The notes below the pieces were generated by a model that worked only from the letters and a program-made list of their open reading frames with translations, was not told the origin of the DNA and did no database searches. From Prado023 sp963774745 (GTDB taxonomy: Bacteria; Actinomycetota; Actinomycetes; S36-B12; CAIYMF01), in contig CAVZGE010000005.1 of the NCBI GenBank assembly GCA_963774745.1, positions 124,001 through 188,000 on the forward strand: DNA of 64,000 bases. The letters run 5' to 3'. Within the stretch, counting starts at the first letter, position 1; each line of letters opens with the position of its first letter. Shown one piece after another: positions 17,683 to 25,873 of this stretch. Made by a program: the position numbers and the translations under genes.

Positions 17683-18329
17683 GTGCTGGACACCGATGTC
17701 TTCGAGGCGCAGCGGCCACGGCTGCTGCGGATCGCTACCCGTGTGCTGGACGACCCAGCGGAGGCTGAGGATGTCGTGCAGCAGGCCTGGCTCCGGCTGC
17801 ACCGCACGCAGTCCGACATCGAGAGTCTGCCCGCCTGGTTGACGACAGTGACCACGAGGCTGTGCCTGGACCGGCTGCGAGCCCGGATCCCCACCCCTGT
17901 GGCCGAGGCCGTGGTGGCTGACGCCGCGCCCGACCCGGCCGATGACATGGCGCTCGCCGAGACCGGGCCGACTGGGAGGTCGTCGACGCGTTCATGGCGG
18001 CCGCAAGGGAGGGCGACTTCGACCGACTGTTGCGGCTGCTGGCTCCCGAGGTCGCCGTCACGGCCGACGACGCCGCCATCCTGGTCGGCACCCCGGCACG
18101 GATCCAGGGCCGCCACGAGGTGGCGACCTTCTTCAACGGCAGCGCCCGCGCAGCCCTCCCAGTATTCATCGGCGATCACCCCGGTGCCGCTTGGTTCCAC
18201 CGCGGCCAGGCGATGGTCCTCTTCGACTTCACCATCGTCGACGGCTCAGTACGGCACATCGTCTTCCGCGCCGAGCCTGAGGTGCTGGCACAGGTAGAGC
18301 GACGCCACGGGGAGAACCGACTCGGTTGA
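17683..18329 (+). pseudogene. ECF41/SigJ-like sigma factor remnant lacking region 4
   Basis: From the GTG at 17683 (AGGGAGGG upstream) the frame encodes sigma region 2 (FEAQRPRLLRIATRVLDDPAEAEDVVQQAWLRL, then ESLPAWLTTVTTRLCLDRLR). After DPADDMALAETG the sequence jumps, in another frame, to WEVVDAFMAAAREGDFDRLLRLL, the start of the SnoaL-like C-terminal domain of SigJ/ECF41 factors. That domain continues to the stop at 18329. The roughly 75-residue region 4, which reads the -35 element, is absent. This is a real internal deletion, not a one-base error. The remains could yield a region-2-only fragment but not a working sigma factor. Confidence 0.85.
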
Positions 18330-18416
18330 TCCGGCACGGTGGTCACACCTGCTGTCCGCCGATCGTCAGACGGGCGAACCCAACACGCCCGCACCGGAGC
18401 AAGGAAAGGAGCAAGC

Positions 18417-18653
18417 ATGAAGACCATGACCTGTCGCCAACTCGGGGGCCCCTGCGACCTGGGCCATAGCGGCCAGAGCGCCGATGACGTCATCAATGCC
18501 CAGGACCGCCACCTCAAGGAAGCCGAGAAGGCCGGCGACGCGAGCCACCAAGCGGCGCGTGAGGCCATGAAGGGCCGCTGGCGGCACCCGAAGAAGTCGA
18601 TGGACTGGTACCGCGACATGAAGCGGGACTTCGCCCAACTCCCCGACGACTGA
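18417..18653 (+). CDS. DUF1059-like small protein
   Basis: The 78-residue product begins MKTMTCRQLGGPCDLGHSGQSADDV, the pattern of DUF1059 small proteins (two Cys followed by a Gly-His turn), then a charged helical C-terminus. The start at 18417 has AAAGGAG nine bases upstream; the frame is open further 5' but without a ribosome site. It lies just after the sigma pseudogene on the same strand. ECF41 factors often neighbour such small oxidative-stress or carboxymuconolactone-type genes, so the two may once have been linked. Function unknown. Confidence 0.8.
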   Translation: MKTMTCRQLGGPCDLGHSGQSADDVINAQDRHLKEAEKAGDASHQAAREAMKGRWRHPKKSMDWYRDMKRDFAQLPDD

Positions 18654-18740
18654 CCCGACCAAGCACCCGCGCCAGCGCTGAGAACGCACCCATCGGGCAG
18701 TGGGTTCTGGTGGCGATCCCAGTGTGTGAGGGGCAGGACG

Positions 18741-19154
18741 TCAGAGGACCGACGAGCCGATGGGGCCGGGGTTGTAGGCGATCTCCCAGCGGAAGCCGTC
18801 GGGATCAGCGAAGTAGCCGGAGTACCCACCCCAGTCCCGCTCGACTGCCTGCGACGCCACGGTGGCACCTGCGGCCCGGGCCTCGGCCAGGACGCGATCC
18901 ACGCTTGACGGCGTCGCGACATTGTGGGCGAGCGTGAAGGGCGGTGCCCCCTGTGCGCGGCCGATCGGGCCGATCTCGCCGACGGCGGCGGCCTCCTGCC
19001 ACAGCGAGAGCACCACCTTCTCACCGACGCGGACCATGACCACCTCGTCGGGACTCTCGAACTCGACCGGCCAGCCGAGTCCGCCGATGTAGAACGCGCG
19101 ACTTCTGGCGAGGTCACGCACCACGAGCGTCACGAAGCTGAGACGGGGATCCAT
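18741..19154 (-). CDS. VOC (glyoxalase/bleomycin resistance) superfamily protein
   Basis: The 137-residue single-domain product has the VOC pattern: LSFVTLVVRDLARSRAFYIGGLGWPVEFE at the start, a central beta strand series (VMVRVGEKVVLSLWQE), and the closing DWGGYSGYFADPDGFRWEIAYNP with the metal-ligand-type Glu. It is a paired beta-alpha-beta-beta-beta fold. Substrate cannot be assigned. It stands alone between a convergent small gene and the DHFR-like gene. Confidence 0.88.
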   Translation of the reverse strand: MDPRLSFVTLVVRDLARSRAFYIGGLGWPVEFESPDEVVMVRVGEKVVLSLWQEAAAVGEIGPIGRAQGAPPFTLAHNVATPSSVDRVLAEARAAGATVASQAVERDWGGYSGYFADPDGFRWEIAYNPGPIGSSVL

Positions 19155-19277
19155 GAACGGACAATAGCGACGTCAGCGGGCTGCAGGAGGCCAGCTCTCG
19201 CGACCGAGCAGATGCCGACTGACCGCGCGCCACGGCCCCGAACCTCGAGATCCGCACTTGTTCAGCGAGGGTCAGTG

Positions 19278-19844
19278 TCAGGTGGGATTCCGGACCGCGT
19301 GGCGGAGGTAGATCACGCCGTTGGCGAATCGTCGCTGGTCCAGCAGCTCGAGGTTGAGTCGTACACCCCGAGGCAGCGCCGGCTTCCCGCCGCCCACGAG
19401 CACCGGGCAGAGCAGCAGCACGCTCTCGTCGACCAGACCGTGCCGGAATGCTTCTGCCGCGATTCCGGCGCCTCCGATGCTGAGGTCCGAGCCGGAGGTC
19501 TCCTTGAGTCGTCGCACCGCCTCCGCGTCGAACGTCCGCTCGATCGTCGTGCGCGCCGTCGAGACGTCGGCCAGCGTGGAGGAGTAGACGATCTTGTCGG
19601 TGTCACGCCAGATGGTGGCGTACTCGCGGACCACCGCAGGCTCGTCGGTCAACCAGTCATCGCTCTCCCAGACGCGCATCGTCTCGTACATGCGCCGCCC
19701 GTAGAGCGACGTGCCGATGTGCCGCTCGAACTCGTTCCAGAACGCGTGCACGTCCTCATCAGGCACGGACCAGTCGAACGAACCCGTCTCGTCCTCCAGG
19801 AATCCGTCGAGCGAGATGTTGGCCGCGTAGATCAGCTTGCCCAT
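19278..19844 (-). CDS. Dihydrofolate reductase / RibD C-terminal family protein
   Basis: The 188-residue product starts MGKLIYAANISLDGFLEDETG, typical of the RibD-C/DHFR-like family. It contains GRRMYETMRVWE and the late block SIGGAGIAAEAFRHGLVDE (nucleotide-binding GG turn). ATG at 19844 is supported by GGAGGG upstream; the open frame runs further to 20051 without similarity. It would be a small NADPH-dependent reductase of unknown substrate, a common accessory gene in soil actinobacteria. A second, frameshifted member lies at 50644. Confidence 0.88.
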   Translation of the reverse strand: MGKLIYAANISLDGFLEDETGSFDWSVPDEDVHAFWNEFERHIGTSLYGRRMYETMRVWESDDWLTDEPAVVREYATIWRDTDKIVYSSTLADVSTARTTIERTFDAEAVRRLKETSGSDLSIGGAGIAAEAFRHGLVDESVLLLCPVLVGGGKPALPRGVRLNLELLDQRRFANGVIYLRHAVRNPT

Positions 19845-20099
19845 GGTGCCCTCCGTACGGTTGAGGGCTCCAGAGTGCAGCGTGGCGGCGATACCGGCAA
19901 CCACGAACGTGCGATCGCTGAGCCCGCCGCGGAAGGGCAGGGCGCGGCCGACTGGCGAACAGACCGCCCTGCGTACAGGGATCACTCCAGCGGGTCGGCA
20001 TCGCATCGGCTCAGCGCGTGTTGGGCTGCTCGCCGTGACTAGTCTGGACACGACCCGGGGAGCGACTCGGGCCTACCCGATCACCTGCGGAGGCACCTC

Positions 20100-20546
20100 A
20101 TGGATTCCGACGACGTCGCCGCAGTTCTGGGTTCCGTCGACCTGTTCAGGGGTCTGCGCCCGAGGGTCCTCAAGCGGCTGGCCCACGCCGGAAGGGTCGT
20201 CCAAGCCCTCCCGGGAGCAGTGATCATCCAGTCTGGGGAGTCCGTCTCGACGTTCCATGCCCACTCCCCGCTCCACATGCATGTGATCCTCGTTGGGGAT
20301 GCCACGGCCCAGGTCAACGGCCACGTGGTCGAGAGCCTCGCCGTCGGTGACTACTTCGGGGAACTGGCCCTCATCGATGGGCAACCCCGCTCGGCCGATG
20401 TCGTCGCGGGGCAGGACGGGATCACGACGTGGTCCCTGGGCAAGTTCGAGTTCGACAAGGTGGTCGAGGAGCATCCCGAGGTGCTGCTGCCCATGATCCA
20501 GGTGGTTGTCGCCCGCCTGCGCCGTGCTGAGGCTGCGAACCGCTGA
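20100..20546 (+). CDS. Stand-alone cyclic nucleotide-binding domain protein
   Basis: The 148-residue product is a single CAP_ED/cNMP-binding jelly roll: VDLFRGLRPRVLKRLAHAG at the start, VIIQSGESVSTF, then the phosphate-binding cassette-like GDYFGELALIDGQPRSADVVA. The PBC has FGELALIDGQPRSA, close to the FGExALL...RxA pattern needed to bind cAMP or cGMP. There is no DNA-binding domain or other partner domain. GGAGG lies seven bases upstream. It may be an adaptor or an AmyR-like single-domain sensor; partner unknown. Confidence 0.88.
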   Translation: MDSDDVAAVLGSVDLFRGLRPRVLKRLAHAGRVVQALPGAVIIQSGESVSTFHAHSPLHMHVILVGDATAQVNGHVVESLAVGDYFGELALIDGQPRSADVVAGQDGITTWSLGKFEFDKVVEEHPEVLLPMIQVVVARLRRAEAANR

Positions 20547-20729
20547 AGGATCACAGCCGGACGCGCGGGGCCGGCCGGGCTGTCCCCGCCACCCGAACCC
20601 GCCACATGCCCGGTCTGGACGCCGACCGCCATCGCGGCGGGTCTACTCGGGCGACGGCGCGCACGCCCGGACGCGGCTGCGGATCGACGAGCACCCGCCG
20701 AGGCTGCCCGGGTCGGGTACCGTCGCCCC

Positions 20730-21455
20730 GTGACCAGCCGGCCGCCGACCGCGAGCGTGCGGGTCCTGGTCGTCGATGACGAGGTTCCGTTGGCCGGGGT
20801 GGTTGCCTCCTACCTGCTGCGGGAGGGGTATGCCGTCGATCAGGCCCACGACGGGCCGTCCGCGGTGGCAGCCGCCCGGTCGAGTGACCCGGACCTGATC
20901 GTGCTGGACGTGATGCTCCCCGGGTTCGACGGGATCGAGGTCTGCCGGCAGGTGCGCACGTTCACCGACGCGTACATCATCATGCTGACCGCCCGGGACG
21001 AGGAGATCGACAAGGTGGTGGCCCTGTCGACCGGGGCTGATGACTACCTGGTCAAGCCGTTCTCCCCACGGGAGCTGATCGCCCGGGTCAAGGCGATGCT
21101 GCGGCGCCCCCGCAGCCCGGCGGCGCCCGGTGCGGGCCCCGTCGAACCGGAACCGGCCCTGACGTTTGCGGACCTGGCGCTGGACCCAGTTGCCCGGGTC
21201 GTCCTGCAGGGCGGGGTCCCCGTGGAGCTGACCCGGACCGAGTTCGACCTGCTGCATGCCCTGATCGTGTCCCCGCGGGCGGTGCTGTCCCGCCGGCAGC
21301 TCACCGACGAGGTGTGGGGATCGGACTGGTTCGGAGACGACCAGATCGTCGACGTGCACATCGGGCACCTGCGCCGCAAGCTCGGCGACGACGCCACCAG
21401 CCCGCGATACGTACGCACCGTCCGCGGTGTCGGCTACGGGATGGTCCTGGCCTGA
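20730..21455 (+). CDS. OmpR/PhoB-family response regulator (copper block, first system)
   Basis: The 241-residue product has a receiver domain with phospho-acceptor D60 (IVLDVMLPG), acidic pair DDE near residue 16 and conserved Lys in YLVKPFSPREL. A winged-helix DNA-binding domain follows (TRTEFDLLHALIVSP, then VDVHIGHLRRKLGDD). GTG start. Its stop overlaps the kinase start by one base. It is a clear paralogue of the regulator at 26608, and both lie beside metal-resistance genes. With the downstream P1B ATPase it probably forms a CopRS-like metal response, though the ATPase promoter itself looks CsoR-controlled. Confidence 0.93.
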   Translation: MTSRPPTASVRVLVVDDEVPLAGVVASYLLREGYAVDQAHDGPSAVAAARSSDPDLIVLDVMLPGFDGIEVCRQVRTFTDAYIIMLTARDEEIDKVVALSTGADDYLVKPFSPRELIARVKAMLRRPRSPAAPGAGPVEPEPALTFADLALDPVARVVLQGGVPVELTRTEFDLLHALIVSPRAVLSRRQLTDEVWGSDWFGDDQIVDVHIGHLRRKLGDDATSPRYVRTVRGVGYGMVLA

Positions 21456-22558
21456 TGCGCCTGCCCCACGGCCTGGTCGCCCGGCTGCTGATCGCCCAGC
21501 TCGCGGTCGTGGGCGTGGCCGGGCTGGCCCTGGTCGTGACCGCCGCCGTCGTGGGGCCCCGACTGTTCACCGAGCACCTTCGGCACACCGGCGAAACCTC
21601 CCCGACGGTCATCGCGCACGCGGAGGAGGCGTTTGCCTCATCCTTCGCCATCGCCCTGGCCGTGTCGGCGGTCATGGCACTGATCACCGCGGGCCTGGTG
21701 GCCCTGCTGGTCGTGCGCAGGATCGCGGCCAGCGTCACCGCCCTGGCGGATGCTGCTGACGCGATTGCCGCCGGTGACTATGCGGTGACCGTCCCCCAGG
21801 GAGGGTTCGGCACGGAGATGACCCGCCTGTCCGGCGCGTTCGCCCGCATGGCCCAGCGGCTGGCCGCCACCGAGACCGCCCGCACCCGGATGCTGGCCGA
21901 CCTGTCCCACGAGCTGCGCACACCGCTGGCCACTTTGGAGGCCTACATCGACGGGATGGAGGACCACGTCGTGGCCGCAGAGCCCGCTGCGTACGCGGTG
22001 ATGCGCGACCAGGTCGGCCGGTTGCATCGGCTGGCCATCGACGTGCGCGAGGCCAGCGCCCTCGAGGAGCATGTCCTGCCCCTGACCATGGCGACCGTCG
22101 ATGCCGCTGACCAGGTCCGCACCGCCGTCGAGTTCGCGCTGCCCAGCTACCGGGCCAAGGGCGTCGTGCTGACCCACGCGTCGGACAGCGCGGTACCCCT
22201 GATCCGGGTCGACCCCGCCCGCATCCAACAGGTGCTGGGCAACCTGCTGACCAACGCCCTGCGCCACACCCGACCCGGCGGGCACGTCGCCGTGTCGACC
22301 TGCGCCTCCGGATCCGAGGTGCAGATCGCCGTGTCTGATGACGGCGAGGGAATCCCCGCCGACCAACTCGACGACGTGTTCACCCGGTTCCACCGCATCG
22401 ACCCGTCCCGGGCCAGTCACGACGGCAGCGGAAGCGGCCTGGGCCTGACCATCGCCCGCGGCATCATCGCCGGCCACGGCGGCACCCTCACTGCGGACAG
22501 CGACGGCCCGGGAACCGGAGCGACATTCACCATCTCGCTCCCCGCCGCGACCACCTGA
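21455..22558 (+). CDS. Sensor histidine kinase (first copper-block system)
   Basis: The 367-residue kinase has two membrane helices (about 10-33 and 64-88) around a very short extracytoplasmic loop of about 30 residues. HAMP follows, then the phospho-acceptor H152 in LADLSHELRTPLATLEAY, and ATPase boxes N (LGNLLTNALRHT), G1 (DDGEGIP) and G2 (GSGLGLTIARG). ATG overlaps the regulator stop by one base. The tiny loop contains only one His and no Cys, so if it senses metal the ligand site must be small or membrane-embedded. Domain plan and sequence match the kinase at 27318. Confidence 0.93.
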   Translation: MRLPHGLVARLLIAQLAVVGVAGLALVVTAAVVGPRLFTEHLRHTGETSPTVIAHAEEAFASSFAIALAVSAVMALITAGLVALLVVRRIAASVTALADAADAIAAGDYAVTVPQGGFGTEMTRLSGAFARMAQRLAATETARTRMLADLSHELRTPLATLEAYIDGMEDHVVAAEPAAYAVMRDQVGRLHRLAIDVREASALEEHVLPLTMATVDAADQVRTAVEFALPSYRAKGVVLTHASDSAVPLIRVDPARIQQVLGNLLTNALRHTRPGGHVAVSTCASGSEVQIAVSDDGEGIPADQLDDVFTRFHRIDPSRASHDGSGSGLGLTIARGIIAGHGGTLTADSDGPGTGATFTISLPAATT

Positions 22559-22600
22559 CCCGGGCCCCAAGCCCGCATCCTCCACGGCCGTTCCGAGGTC

Positions 22601-22660
22601 TTGTCGGAATACCCATGGGGGGTATACGGTTGCATCGAGGTAGATACCCCGCCGGGGTAT
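22601..22660 (+). promoter_or_regulatory. Copper-type promoter with two CsoR-like operators
   Basis: Two 17-bp palindromes precede the P1B ATPase: ATACCC-atggg-GGGTAT (22609-22625) and ATACCCC-gcc-GGGGTAT (22644-22660), centres 35 bp apart. They match the GC-cored TACCCC/GGGGTA operators of the Cu(I)-sensor repressor CsoR. A possible -35 TTGTCG (22601-22606) and -10 TATACG (22623-22628) place the first operator across the promoter. No csoR gene is in the window, so the repressor would act in trans. Confidence 0.75.
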
Positions 22661-22679
22661 GGATGCGAGGAGGGTCGAG

Positions 22680-25223
22680 ATGGGACGCAACAGCTCAGCC
22701 GCGACGGTCACCCTTCAGGTCGCTGACCTGCGGTGGGCCTCATCGGACGCGGTGATCGACTCGGTTCTGGGCCGGCGTCCCGGGGTGCTGGAGGTGGCAG
22801 CCAACGCCCAGTCCGGCACGGCCACGGTGACCTTCGACACGTCGGTCACGTCGGTGTCGCAGTTGGCGGGGTGGGTTCGCGACTGCGGGTTCCACTGCGC
22901 GGGACGGTCCGTGCCGGAGCACGTGTGCGACCCGATGGTCGAGCCCGCCCCCGAGCTCCCGATGCACGACGATCTCGGTGGGGCGGGTAGCCGGGACGAC
23001 ACTGGCGGTCATGCGTCTGCGGCGGCGGTGCACGGAGCCAAGGCTCACGAGGGCGCGGAGCATACGACCACGGGTCACCCCACCGCGGAGCATGTTGCGG
23101 CTACCTCGCAGGAGGTGATGGGTCACGGCGGGCACCACGCGGGGATGTCGATGGACGACATGACCACCGACATGCGCAACCGGTTCCTGGTGGCGGCGGT
23201 CCTGTCGGTGCCGATCCTGCTGTACTCCCCGATCGGTCGCGAGGTCCTCGGCTTCAGCGCCCCGGCGCCGTTCGGGTTGCGTGATGACGTGTTCGCGCTG
23301 CTGTTGAGCTTGCCGGTGATGGCCTACTCGGCCTGGATCTTCTTCGACGGTGCCTACCGGGCGCTGCGCGCGCGGACGCTGGACATGATGGTGCTGGTCG
23401 CGGTGGGGGTGGGTGCCGGGTGGCTGTACTCCCTGGGTGTGACGCTGACCGGTGGTGGGGAGGTGTTCTACGAGGCCGCCACCGTATTGGCCGCGTTCGT
23501 GCTGCTCGGGCACTGGTTCGAGATGCGCGCCCGTGGCGGGGCCAACGATGCGATCCGCACCCTGCTGGAACTCGCGCCCCCGATGGCCGTGGTGCTGCGC
23601 GACGGGATCGAGGTCGAGGTCCCCACAGCGGACGTCCAGGTCGGTGACCTGGTGCTGGTCCGGCCCGGGGCGAAGGTGCCGGTCGACGGGTTGGTCGAGT
23701 CCGGCGAGTCCGAGGTCGACGAGTCGATGGTCACCGGGGAGAGCCTTCCCGTGACCAAGGGCCCCGGGTCAGGGGTGATCGGGGCCTCGGTGAACACCAC
23801 CGGCACGTTGCGGGTGCGCGCCACCAGGGTGGGGGCCGACACTGCCCTGGCCCAGATCGTGGCCCTGGTCCAGGCAGCGCAGAACTCCAAGGCCCCCGGG
23901 CAGCGGCTGGCCGACCGGGCCGCGTTCTGGCTGGTGCTCGTGGCCCTGATCGGCGGCGGGCTGACCTTCGCCGCCTGGCTGGCCACCGGCGCCAGCGCTC
24001 AGACTGCGCTGCTGTTCGCGATCACGGTCGTGGTGGTCACCTGCCCCGACGCCCTCGGCCTGGCCACCCCGACGGCGATCATGGTCGGCACCGGGTTGGG
24101 CGCCCAGCGGGGCGTGCTGTTCAAGAACGCCACCGCCCTGGAGACCTCCGCCCGGATCGACACCGTCGTGATGGACAAGACCGGCACCCTGACCAGGGGC
24201 GAGCCCGAGGTCACCGACGTCATCGTCGACGGCATGTCCGAGGCGGAGCTGCTGCCCCTGGTGGCCGCCGTGGAACGCGAGTCCGAGCACCCGCTGGCCG
24301 CCGCGGTGGTCCGCTACGCAGACAAGCACGGCGCCCAGATCCTGTCGGCCACCGGGTTCCGCAACGAGCCCGGTCGTGGTGCCGGTGCGCAGGTCGCCGG
24401 TCGGCGGGTCCTGGTCGGAACCAGCAAGCTGATGGCCGAGGAGTCCGTCGCCGTGGAGGCGTTGATCGGCCGCCGTGACGAGCTGACCGCGGCCGGGCGC
24501 ACCTCGGTCCTGGTGGCCGTCGACGGGCATGCCGTGGCGGTGATCGCCCTGGCCGACGCGGCCCGGGAGACCGCCCCCGCGGCCGTCGCCGCACTGCACC
24601 AGGCCGGGGTCCGGGTCGTCATGCTCACCGGCGACAACCAGGCCACCGCCCAGCGGATCGCCGACCAGCTGGGCATCGATACCGTGATCGCCGAGGTGCT
24701 GCCCGCGGACAAGGCCACCAAGGTCGCCGAGCTGCAGGCGGCCGGCCGGCGGGTGGCCATGGTCGGCGACGGGGTCAACGACGCCCCCGCCCTGGCCCAG
24801 GCCGACGTCGGCATCGCCATCGGCGCCGGCACCGACGTCGCGATCGAGACGGCGGACGTGGTCCTGATGCGCTCGGACCCCCTTGACGTCCCCGTGGCCC
24901 TCACCGTGGGGCGGGGTACGGTGCGCAAGATGCGCCAGAACCTCGGGTGGGCGATCGGCTACAACGCCATCGCCCTGCCGATCGCCGCCGGGGTGTTCTA
25001 CTCCGGGTTCGGGCTGATGCTGCGCCCCGAGATCGCCGCCCTGACCATGTCCGGCTCCAGCCTCATCGTCGCGGTCAACGCCCTGATGCTCAAGCGCCTG
25101 CGCCTCCCCGAGCAGCACGCCACCCCCGGGACCCCCGTCCCGCGTGTGGCGGCACCCGGGAACCCGACGGAACCTGGCCGACCGTCGGCTGTCAGCCCAC
25201 ATCGTGGACATGGGCACGCCTGA
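22680..25223 (+). CDS. Heavy-metal (copper-type) P1B ATPase with CPD motif
   Basis: The 847-residue pump starts at 22680, with GAGGAGGG six bases upstream. Residues 10-75 fold like an HMA domain but the CxxC is gone (DLRWASSD). Residues 110-165 are His/Met-rich (GHHAGMSMDDM), as in CopB-type pumps. The P-type core is complete: TGES (352-355), phosphorylation Asp 499 in DKTGTLT, HPLAAA, GDGVNDAPA. Membrane helix 6 has CPD (455-457) rather than CPC or CPH. Helices 7/8 contain GYNAIALP and MSGSS, as in Cu(I) pumps. Two CsoR-like operators upstream and CopZ 47 bases downstream indicate copper export. The CPD triad leaves metal choice open. Confidence 0.92.
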   Translation: MGRNSSAATVTLQVADLRWASSDAVIDSVLGRRPGVLEVAANAQSGTATVTFDTSVTSVSQLAGWVRDCGFHCAGRSVPEHVCDPMVEPAPELPMHDDLGGAGSRDDTGGHASAAAVHGAKAHEGAEHTTTGHPTAEHVAATSQEVMGHGGHHAGMSMDDMTTDMRNRFLVAAVLSVPILLYSPIGREVLGFSAPAPFGLRDDVFALLLSLPVMAYSAWIFFDGAYRALRARTLDMMVLVAVGVGAGWLYSLGVTLTGGGEVFYEAATVLAAFVLLGHWFEMRARGGANDAIRTLLELAPPMAVVLRDGIEVEVPTADVQVGDLVLVRPGAKVPVDGLVESGESEVDESMVTGESLPVTKGPGSGVIGASVNTTGTLRVRATRVGADTALAQIVALVQAAQNSKAPGQRLADRAAFWLVLVALIGGGLTFAAWLATGASAQTALLFAITVVVVTCPDALGLATPTAIMVGTGLGAQRGVLFKNATALETSARIDTVVMDKTGTLTRGEPEVTDVIVDGMSEAELLPLVAAVERESEHPLAAAVVRYADKHGAQILSATGFRNEPGRGAGAQVAGRRVLVGTSKLMAEESVAVEALIGRRDELTAAGRTSVLVAVDGHAVAVIALADAARETAPAAVAALHQAGVRVVMLTGDNQATAQRIADQLGIDTVIAEVLPADKATKVAELQAAGRRVAMVGDGVNDAPALAQADVGIAIGAGTDVAIETADVVLMRSDPLDVPVALTVGRGTVRKMRQNLGWAIGYNAIALPIAAGVFYSGFGLMLRPEIAALTMSGSSLIVAVNALMLKRLRLPEQHATPGTPVPRVAAPGNPTEPGRPSAVSPHRGHGHA

Positions 25224-25270
25224 TGGACCGACGGCGGTGACCTCAGCGTCACCCAAAGGAAGGCGAACTC

Positions 25271-25495
25271 ATGACCACCACTACCTACACCGTGACCGGG
25301 ATGACCTGCGGGCATTGCGTCGGCGCGGTGACCAAGGAACTGTCCGGGCTGCCCGGTGTCACCGAGGTCTCGATCGACATGGTCCCCGATGGCGGCTCCA
25401 CGGTGACCGTGTGCAGCGAGGAGCCATTGGCTGAGGATGCCGTGCGGGCCGCGGTCGACGAGGCCGGCTACGAGCTGGCCGGAACAGCGCGCTGA
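25271..25495 (+). CDS. copZ: Copper chaperone, CopZ type
   Basis: The 74-residue single HMA domain protein has the metal motif GMTCGHC (10-16), TVTGMTCGHCVGAVTKEL as first strand-loop-helix, and ends AAVDEAGYELAG. AAAGGAAGG precedes the ATG. It follows the P1B ATPase by 47 bases on the same strand and should be co-transcribed from the CsoR-like promoter. It would carry Cu(I) to the pump or regulator. Because the pump's own N-terminal HMA domain has lost its cysteines, this chaperone may be the only CxxC carrier in the operon. Confidence 0.93.
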   Translation: MTTTTYTVTGMTCGHCVGAVTKELSGLPGVTEVSIDMVPDGGSTVTVCSEEPLAEDAVRAAVDEAGYELAGTAR

Positions 25496-25529
25496 TCATG
25501 GCCGAGGCCGCACCGTCCGGGGTGCCGGA

Positions 25530-25670
25530 ATCGACCTGGCGATCGGGGGGATGAGCTGCGCGTCCTGCGCGATGCGCCTCGAGACGAAGCTCACCGCATG
25601 CCCGGAGTCACGGCCACGGTCAACTACGCCACTGAGAAGGCGCACGTCGTGCTCCCCGAGGGCGTGGCGA
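25530..25670 (+). pseudogene. Remnant of a second copper ATPase N-terminal HMA domain
   Basis: The frame at 25530 reads IDLAIGGMSCASCAMRLETKL and, after a one-base shift near 25596, continues MPGVTATVNYATEKAHVVLP. Together these are the start of a canonical CopA (IGGMxCASC ... GVxATVNYATEKA). Similarity ends near 25670 and nothing of the membrane or ATPase domains follows. It is a truncated, frameshifted relic of a CopA-type pump just after copZ. The remaining bases to 25760 hold no recognised gene. Confidence 0.8.
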
Positions 25671-25759
25671 TCGAGTTCGCGATCCCGGGCTCGGCCGCCC
25701 TCGGGGGAGCCCTCGGCGGGGCACCAGCCCGCAGTTGCCGGGGGGTGCGAACCGGCGGC

Positions 25760-25803
25760 TCGGATCTTCATGGAACCTCAATGAATCCTGCGGCGGGACC
25801 TTC
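25760..25803 (+). promoter_or_regulatory. Candidate response-regulator site, shared 19-nt element (copy 1)
   Basis: CGGATCTTCATGGAACCTC (25760-25778) is repeated exactly, on the opposite strand, at 30099-30117 in front of the HMA-SafE gene. Here it continues into AATGAATCC, giving a TTCAT...ATGAA symmetry, and another CTTCATG follows at 25799-25805. It lies about 100 bases upstream of the SHOCT gene that begins the regulator/kinase operon. OmpR-type regulators bind such direct 11-bp units, so it is probably the binding site of the regulator at 26608. Confidence 0.6.
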
Positions 25804-25873
25804 ATGTGGGCCGGACATGATGGAGACAGCGACCGGGAGCTCCCGGGCGGAAGACTCGCAGGAAGGCGCGACC

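Noticed and set aside
17683..18297. Full-length sigma factor of 204 residues
   Set aside because: The tail after the region-2 part is an out-of-frame reading of the SnoaL domain; region 4 is missing.
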